DNA of 38,194 nt, taken from assembly GCF_902859875.1 (NCBI RefSeq), contig NZ_CADIKF010000064.1:1-38194 (forward strand), given 5' to 3'. Shown in pieces: positions 32,838 through 38,194 of the stretch. Origin of the DNA: Paraburkholderia solisilvae. Its GTDB lineage: Bacteria > Pseudomonadota > Gammaproteobacteria > Burkholderiales > Burkholderiaceae. The position numbers and the translations under genes were made by a program. Under the pieces are notes generated by a model. The model was not told where the DNA came from, did no database searches, and saw nothing but the letters and a program-made list of their open reading frames with translations. Each line of letters begins with the position of its first letter. Within the stretch, counting starts at the first letter, position 1.

Positions 32838-33363
32838 GGGTGTGATGTCAGTCGGTTGGTCGGTTAGTGAGTCGCGATGAATTAAATCGCAATCAGGTAA
32901 TACGAAAAAATACTGAGACTCCGGCTCGATAAGTGAAGATAAGCCAGTGTCGAAGTATTTTTATCTATTGGAGAGAGCGGAGTGTACGTGATGTATCAAT
33001 CAATGGCAAATATTTATTATTTGATTTTAAGGTATTTTAAGATATTAAGAAAATGTTAAGTATTGGCGGGTGATTTAATGATTTTAATGGAGATATTTCT
33101 CATGAAAACCGCCTATTAACACGTTGGGATATGAGAAAAGAGCGGGATCACTTAAGACAAAATTTGCAAAGATTTGTCAAACCGACATTGCGGGATATTG
33201 CTTTGCACTCTCTTTATGCGAATATAGGCACTCGAACAAATGTGAAAAGACCGTGCTTATCAATTTAAGCAGGGGCGTGTGCGTTATCCTGGACAGAACC
33301 CGATTTATAAATTGGACGGGTTCTGCGGGAATTTATTATCTGAATAAACTGAAAAGGACACGG
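32838..33363. promoter_or_regulatory. AT-rich divergent control region between tssK and tssB
   Basis: About 525 bases without a gene and, from ~32870 to 33350, far richer in A+T than the rest of the window. It holds both outward promoters of the type VI locus, a run of four TTAAG repeats (33027-33060) at roughly one helical turn, and the dyad at 33294-33325. A five-codon frame (33102-33119) with a GGAG ahead is too short to call. AT-rich islands of this kind are typical targets of H-NS-like silencers; that is inference. Confidence 0.75.
33294..33325. promoter_or_regulatory. 9-bp perfect dyad around a candidate -10 box of tssB
   Basis: CAGAACCCG (33294-33302) is inverted as CGGGTTCTG (33317-33325). 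Between them lies ATTTATAAAT (33303-33312), itself a palindrome that contains TATAAA, a good -10 element. The -35 region (33283-33289) is poor. The dyad lies 39-70 bases before the tssB start, so a protein bound there would cover the promoter. Confidence 0.6.
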
Positions 33364-33876
33364 ATGGACAGCTTCCAGCGCGAAATTCCGAAGAGTCGCG
33401 TTTCGATTACGTTGGACCTGCATACGGGTGGCGCCCAGAAGAAGGTCGAGTTGCCGCTGAAGCTGCTGGTTGCCGGCGACTTCAGCGCGGGACGCGAACA
33501 GGCGCCGCTTGCCGAGCGCAAGAAAGTCAACATCGACAGGAACAACTTCGATGCGGTGTTGGCCGACCATGCGCCCGACCTCAAGCTCGACGCACAAAAT
33601 GCCCTCGCGGTTGAAGGCGGCGAATTGCCGGTCAACCTCGCGTTCCGGTCGATGAAGGACTTCGAGCCCGAGCAGGTCGCGCGGCAGATTCCCGAACTGC
33701 AGGCACTGCTCGCAATACGCAATCTGCTGCGCGATCTGAAATCGAACCTGCTCGACAACGGCACGTTCCGTCGCGAGTTCGAGAAGGTCCTGAAGGACAG
33801 GCACCTGTCTGACAGGCTGCGCAGCGAACTGGCGCAGATTGGAAGTTCGGCGATCCAGCAGGAGGGGCATGCGTAA
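33364..33876 (+). CDS. tssB: Type VI secretion sheath small subunit TssB (VipA)
   Basis: A 170-residue TssB, which pairs with TssC to form the contractile sheath. The N-terminal MDSFQREIPKSRVSITLDL starts the beta domain; LPLKLLVAGDFS and the FRSMKDFEPEQVARQIPEL segment are hallmarks, followed by the coiled C-terminus (LRDLKSNLLDNGTFRREFE) that carries the region ClpV recognises in many systems. AAGGAC about 6 bases before the ATG at 33364 fixes the start; longer in-frame starts run through the AT-rich region. First gene of the rightward unit. Confidence 0.95.
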   Translation: MDSFQREIPKSRVSITLDLHTGGAQKKVELPLKLLVAGDFSAGREQAPLAERKKVNIDRNNFDAVLADHAPDLKLDAQNALAVEGGELPVNLAFRSMKDFEPEQVARQIPELQALLAIRNLLRDLKSNLLDNGTFRREFEKVLKDRHLSDRLRSELAQIGSSAIQQEGHA

Positions 33877-33949
33877 GCGAAGTTCGCCGAAACCGGCGCT
33901 TAGCGCATTCCGCAATTACGTAGCGATACAAACGCAGGCAGACAACGAG

Positions 33950-35512
33950 ATGAAACAACAGCACGAATTCCGCCACGAGGCTACCGAAACCCGCGTCCTC
34001 GACGCGCCGGCCGACGCGTCATTCGACGCGAGCGACAGCCTGTATGCGTCGCTGTGCAGCAAGATCAATCTGAAGCCGGTCACGCAGGCGCGTCCGCTCG
34101 AGGCATTCCGCGACAACGACATGCTTTCCGAAGCATCGGCCGACGAACGGATCGCGCGAGGCATGAGCGCGTTCCTCGAACTGGTCAGCGGTGCAAGTCA
34201 TCCGGTCGACCGTCTGGACAAGTCGTTGCTCGATTTTCACATCGGCCAGATTGACCGCAAGATCAGCCTTCAACTGGACGCGGTCATGCATCATCCGGCG
34301 TTCCAGGCGCTCGAAGCGCGCTGGCGCGGACTGAAAATGCTCGTGTCGCGCACGGACTTTCGCAAGAACGCCAGGATCGAAGTGCTGGACGTATCGAAGG
34401 ACGCGCTGATGCGCGATTTCGAAGACACGCCGGAGATCATCCAGAGCGGTCTGTATCGCCTCACATACATCGACGAGTACGACACGCCCGGTGGCCAGCC
34501 GGTCAGCGCGATGATCACCGATTTCGAATTCGCGAATTCGCCTCAAGATGTCGCGCTGCTGCGGAACATTTCGAAGGTCGCGGCGGCGGCGCATATGCCG
34601 TTTATCGGCTCGGTGGGAGCAGCGTTCTTCGGCAAGCGGACGATGGAAGAAGTGGCGTCGATCCAGGACATCGGCAACTATTTCGATCGCGCGGAATACA
34701 TCAAGTGGAAGAGCTTCCGCGATACAGACGATGCCCGTTATGTCGGTCTGACGATGCCACGGGTACTGGGGCGCTTGCCGTATGGCAAGGATACGACGCC
34801 GGTGCGCGCGTTCAATTACGAGGAAGCGGTCAAAGGCCCCGATCACGACCGCTATCTGTGGGTCAACGCATCGTTTGCGTTTGCGGCGAACATGGTTCGC
34901 AGCTTTGTGAACAACGGCTGGTGCGTGCAGATTCGCGGTCCGCAAGCGGGCGGGAAGGTGGAGGACTTGCCGGTGCATCTGTACGACCTCGGCACGGGCG
35001 CGCAGCCCAAGATACCGACGGAAGTGCTGATTCCGGAAACGCGCGAGTTCGAATTCGCAAATCTCGGGTTTATCCCGCTGTCGTTCTACAAGAACCATGA
35101 TTTCGCGTGCTTCTTCTCAGCCAACTCGGCACAAAAGCCTGCGCCGTACGAGACGAAGGAGGCGACGGCGAACAGCCGCATCAACGCACGGCTCCCATAC
35201 ATCTTTTTGCTGTCGCGCATCGCGCACTACCTGAAGCTGATCCAGCGCGAAAACATCGGCACGACCAAGGACCGGCGTCTGCTGGAACTCGAACTGAACA
35301 ACTGGATCAAGGGGCTCGTTACCGAGATGAAGGATCCGGGTGACGAGTTGCAGGCATCGCATCCGCTGCGCGAAGCCACGGTGACGGTCGAAGACATCGA
35401 AGACAACCCGGGCTTCTTCCGCATCAAGCTATTTATCGTGCCGCACTTCCAGGTCGAAGGGATGGACATCGGTTTGTCACTGGTATCGCAGATGCCGAAG
35501 GCCAAAAACTGA
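33950..35512 (+). CDS. tssC: Type VI secretion sheath large subunit TssC (VipB)
   Basis: A 520-residue TssC, partner of TssB in the sheath. The conserved IDRKISLQLDAVMHHPAFQ, KYIKWKSFRDT-like YIKWKSFRD, LPYGKDT and NNWIKGL segments are all present, and the C-terminal VPHFQVEGMDIGLSL ends the fold. The ATG at 33950 gives a normal length; an ATG at 33869 overlaps the end of tssB and has GGAGG only three bases upstream, adding 27 residues of unlikely sequence. It follows tssB by about 70 bases. No truncation or frameshift, so the sheath genes appear intact. Confidence 0.95.
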   Translation: MKQQHEFRHEATETRVLDAPADASFDASDSLYASLCSKINLKPVTQARPLEAFRDNDMLSEASADERIARGMSAFLELVSGASHPVDRLDKSLLDFHIGQIDRKISLQLDAVMHHPAFQALEARWRGLKMLVSRTDFRKNARIEVLDVSKDALMRDFEDTPEIIQSGLYRLTYIDEYDTPGGQPVSAMITDFEFANSPQDVALLRNISKVAAAAHMPFIGSVGAAFFGKRTMEEVASIQDIGNYFDRAEYIKWKSFRDTDDARYVGLTMPRVLGRLPYGKDTTPVRAFNYEEAVKGPDHDRYLWVNASFAFAANMVRSFVNNGWCVQIRGPQAGGKVEDLPVHLYDLGTGAQPKIPTEVLIPETREFEFANLGFIPLSFYKNHDFACFFSANSAQKPAPYETKEATANSRINARLPYIFLLSRIAHYLKLIQRENIGTTKDRRLLELELNNWIKGLVTEMKDPGDELQASHPLREATVTVEDIEDNPGFFRIKLFIVPHFQVEGMDIGLSLVSQMPKAKN

Positions 35513-35613
35513 TCGGCAGATCAACCGCGTGAACGGTTGGCGCGCGATGCGCCGCAGCGCTCCAACCGCACGTGTCCATGCGCCGTTTCAACGTTGATGG
35601 AGAGAGGTCGAAG

Positions 35614-37953
35614 ATGTCGATGGTCCTACCGTCGCAGGCTTATGAGCTGAAGCTGGCGCCGCATCCGGCGCCGTTCTCGGTTGTCAGATTCGCAGCGCGC
35701 GATGCGCTTTGCGAGCTGTATCGCTATGAGATCGAGTTGACGAGCGAAATGGCCGGCATCCGGATGGATCAGGTGCTCGGCAGGCCGGCGAAATTCATCA
35801 TCGACCCGATCGATCCCGATATGGCTCACCTGCGTCAGATGTTTGGAGAAAACGCGGAGCAGTTCAGCAACAAGCCACCGGCTCGGACTGTGCACGGCAT
35901 CGTGACGCAGTTCGACGAACTCGAGACGTCTGCGGACGAAACGCGCTATAGGGCCGTGCTTGAACCGACGCTTGCAGACCTGAATCGTGGTGCAACGAGC
36001 CGATTGTTTCAGCAGCAGTCGGTTGAGGAAATCATCACCGATACGCTGCGGCATTTCGGTTACCGCGCGGGCGTGGATTTCGAGTTCAGGCTGCGCGGCG
36101 AGTACAAGCGGCACGAATACATCACACAGTACCGCGAGACGACGTTCGCGTTTATCCGGCGAATGGCGGCGCAAGAGGGCATCTGGTTCCGTTGGGAACA
36201 GAAAAAGGATCGCGCGGTTGTCGTGTTTGGCGATGATCTGGATGCGTACGCGCGGAATCAGCGTGTCGTGCCGCTGCGACGTGATGCCGGCCTGGAGAGT
36301 GTGGGTGCCGAGGCGGTGAAGTCGCTGAAGCGGCATATGCGGCGGGTGCTGGAAGCGGTGCGCTTGCATGACTACGACCACCGTCAGGCGGATGTGTCGC
36401 TGCTTGTGGACCAGAACGCGGCACGTGACGATACGACGACGAACGCAATCGACTATCGCTGGGGGGAGCATTACAAGACGCGCGAAGAGGGCCAGCGCAT
36501 TGCGTTGTTGCGTCATCAGGCTCATCTGGCGCAGCAGATCACGTTTTCGGGCACGGGTAATCCGTTCGCGCTCGAGGCCGGCGAGGTGATGCGGCTAGAA
36601 CACAACCCGGCGGACGCGCCGCACGGGTTATTCATCACGTCCGTCGAGTCCTGCGGCGGACGCGGCGAATCGTATTGGGTCAGATTCCAGGCGATTCCTT
36701 CGGATCGCGTCTGGCGACCGAAAGTCGATTGGACACCGCGCCCGTCGATTACCGGAATTTTGCCGGCGCGCGTGACTTCGCCAGGGAACTACAAATACGC
36801 GTATCTGACCGAGCAGGGCCACTACGTCGTCAAGCTCCCGTTCGACCTGGATGAATGGAGCCCTGGAGGCACGAGCCGTCCGGTGCGGCTTGCGAAGCCT
36901 TATAGCGGCGACAACTACGGACATCACTTTCCGCTGGTCGACGGCGCGGAGGTGGCGCTGATCTTTACGGACGGGAATCCGGATCGGCCGGTCATTGTCG
37001 GTGCAATGCACGATAGCGAGCATCCGGACCTGGTCAATAACCTGAATCATACTCGCAATCGCCTCGTGTCAGCCGCAGGCAATGCGTTGGAGATGGAGGA
37101 CGGAGAAGGCAACGAGCACGCTAGTCTGAGAACGCCGTTTCAGGCGAGTGCGCTCACACTTGGTCATATGGTCGAAGCCGATCGGAACAAGCGAGGCGAG
37201 GGCGCGGAACTGCGCACTGATGGCCATTCGGTCCTGCGCGCTGCGATGGGCGTGCTGATCAGTTCGGAAGCGCAACCCGGCGGCACGGGTCCCCAACTCG
37301 CGATGCCAGGCGCGGACTTCACGCTCGAGCAGGCTCAGGAGATTCTGCGTTCGGTCAACGAGGCCGCGAATGCGGCGAATGCGTTGCAGGCAGAAGTGGA
37401 AAAGCAACGCCTGTTCATCGAGCAGAAACTGACTAGGCTGCAGAAACCGGTCATCGTCGCGAGTGCTCCGGAGGGCATAGGGATTGCCAGCGGCGAAAAC
37501 GTGCAGGTCGCTGCACGCAAGCAGATGTTCGTTACGGCAGGCGAAGGGCTCGACATCGGAGTGATGAGGCGGATCACGATGGCCGCCGGCGACGCGCTTT
37601 CCTTTTTTGCCGCGAGACTAGGCATTCGGCTTTTTGCTGCCAGGGGCAAGGTGCAGATTCAGGCCCAGGGTGATGCGATGGAGTTGATGTCGAAACTGGA
37701 CATGATGTTGAGTTCGTCGGATGGCGAACTGAAGATCATCGGCGAGAATGGCGTCACCGTTGGCGACGGCGCGGGTGCCTACATAAAGTTGGAGAACGGC
37801 AAGATCATTCTTGGCAGTCCTGTTGGGGAAATTGAGCTTAGAGGGGGTTTCACGGTTATCGGCCCGGATGGGGGCAACTTCAAGTTTCCGACATGGGGTA
37901 GCGAGACGCTGAAGGACGCGAAAAGCGGAACGAACTTCGGATTTTCCGAGTGA
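35614..37953 (+). CDS. vgrG: Type VI secretion spike protein VgrG (TssI)
   Basis: A 779-residue VgrG, the trimeric spike tip. Residues ~1-360 form the gp27-like ring (YELKLAPHPAPFSVVRF, YRETTFAFIRRMAAQEGIWF), followed by the gp5-like OB fold (PARVTSPGNYKYAYLTEQG) and the needle with repeated beta strands, then the DUF2345 region up to GENGVTVGDGAGAYIKLENGK. No effector domain is attached at the C-terminus. GAGAGG about 6 bases before the ATG at 35614 supports the start; the frame also opens at a GTG at 35572 without such a signal. It follows tssC by 100 bases and is followed after 8 bases by a gene likely to encode its cargo or adaptor. Confidence 0.95.
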   Translation: MSMVLPSQAYELKLAPHPAPFSVVRFAARDALCELYRYEIELTSEMAGIRMDQVLGRPAKFIIDPIDPDMAHLRQMFGENAEQFSNKPPARTVHGIVTQFDELETSADETRYRAVLEPTLADLNRGATSRLFQQQSVEEIITDTLRHFGYRAGVDFEFRLRGEYKRHEYITQYRETTFAFIRRMAAQEGIWFRWEQKKDRAVVVFGDDLDAYARNQRVVPLRRDAGLESVGAEAVKSLKRHMRRVLEAVRLHDYDHRQADVSLLVDQNAARDDTTTNAIDYRWGEHYKTREEGQRIALLRHQAHLAQQITFSGTGNPFALEAGEVMRLEHNPADAPHGLFITSVESCGGRGESYWVRFQAIPSDRVWRPKVDWTPRPSITGILPARVTSPGNYKYAYLTEQGHYVVKLPFDLDEWSPGGTSRPVRLAKPYSGDNYGHHFPLVDGAEVALIFTDGNPDRPVIVGAMHDSEHPDLVNNLNHTRNRLVSAAGNALEMEDGEGNEHASLRTPFQASALTLGHMVEADRNKRGEGAELRTDGHSVLRAAMGVLISSEAQPGGTGPQLAMPGADFTLEQAQEILRSVNEAANAANALQAEVEKQRLFIEQKLTRLQKPVIVASAPEGIGIASGENVQVAARKQMFVTAGEGLDIGVMRRITMAAGDALSFFAARLGIRLFAARGKVQIQAQGDAMELMSKLDMMLSSSDGELKIIGENGVTVGDGAGAYIKLENGKIILGSPVGEIELRGGFTVIGPDGGNFKFPTWGSETLKDAKSGTNFGFSE

Positions 37954-37961
37954 GGCGGCCC

Positions 37962-38194
37962 ATGACGATCAAACCAGCGCCGAAGAAGTCGCCGCAGACG
38001 CCTCAGCAGCAAGCCAAAGCTCGGTTAGAGCCGTTGCAGTTTGCTTTTCCCATTCTGCGCAAAGGACAAGGCAAAGCAGAGGCATCTTCGCGGTTCACCG
38101 ACGAACATGAAATCTACCGTCTGCTGGCCGCGCATGAGGCATCGGGCGCGTATCTGGTCAGCGCCCGGGGCATGTGGCACGGCGGCATCCATAT
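37962..38194 (+). CDS. Unknown protein after vgrG, candidate cargo effector (partial at right edge)
   Basis: Only the first 77 codons are visible. The product starts with a Lys/Pro/Gln-rich tail (MTIKPAPKKSPQTPQQQ), then an acidic-aromatic stretch (DEHEIYRLLAAHEASGAY) and ends at the window edge in GMWHGGIH. I do not recognise a family. It begins 8 bases after the vgrG stop, the usual position of effectors or their adaptors, and lacks a signal peptide. GAGGCGG just before the ATG is a fair ribosome binding site. The histidine-rich WHGGIH could be part of a metal site, but that is a guess. Confidence 0.8.
   Translation, partial: MTIKPAPKKSPQTPQQQAKARLEPLQFAFPILRKGQGKAEASSRFTDEHEIYRLLAAHEASGAYLVSARGMWHGGIH

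Noticed and set aside
33102..33119. Five-codon frame (MKTAY) with a GGAG upstream in the tssK-tssB gap
   Set aside because: Too short to support; no stem-loop of the attenuator type follows.
35522..35539. CAACCG/CGGTTG hairpin between tssC and vgrG
   Set aside because: Six pairs with no T-run; too weak to call a terminator.

Overview
The window is GC-rich, mostly single-copy chromosomal DNA. Codon use, gene families and gene order suggest a betaproteobacterium of the Burkholderia, Paraburkholderia or Caballeronia type. This is inferred from protein style, not from a marker gene. I saw no rRNA, tRNA, CRISPR array, insertion sequence or phage integrase.

Left part (1-9.2 kb): the C-terminal end of a degenerate EAL-domain protein; a small basic protein; a three-gene periplasmic molybdenum hydroxylase system (2Fe-2S subunit, Tat-exported molybdopterin subunit, triheme cytochrome c) that would pass electrons from an oxidised aldehyde or N-heterocycle to the respiratory chain; then a compact island with a Tlde1-like L,D-transpeptidase-fold toxin (DUF2778 type) and an overlapping two-helix membrane protein that looks like its immunity protein. 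A short-chain dehydrogenase and a 1-Cys peroxiredoxin follow, separated by a long stem-loop.

Middle part (9.2-27 kb): metabolic and efflux genes. These are a secreted lipase-like hydrolase; an alpha/beta hydrolase convergent with a LysR regulator; a divergent old-yellow-enzyme gene with an MFS transporter and a secreted hydrolase; a membrane-anchored cytochrome c; a tripartite RND efflux operon (pump, adaptor, outer membrane lipoprotein) convergent with an OmpR-type two-component system; and a CGNR zinc-finger regulator.

Right part (27.3-38.2 kb): a type VI secretion locus arranged divergently around an AT-rich control region. Leftward run tssK, tssL, an unusual TssM-like/OmpA hybrid, hcp, a stub of tssH (clpV) and tssE. 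Rightward run tssB, tssC, vgrG and a truncated unknown gene that may be a VgrG cargo. tssA, tssF, tssG, tssJ, a normal tssM and an intact tssH are not in the window. They may lie to the right, or the locus may be decaying. The ClpV stub, short duplications at the hcp and tssE stop codons, and a (GGGTTT)5 tract at the start of tssE mark the left arm as rearranged.

The strongest leads are the orphan toxin/immunity module, the TssM-like/OmpA fusion in a locus with a broken tssH, the control architecture of the tssB/tssK intergenic region, and the hairpin clusters around hcp and downstream of the dehydrogenase gene.
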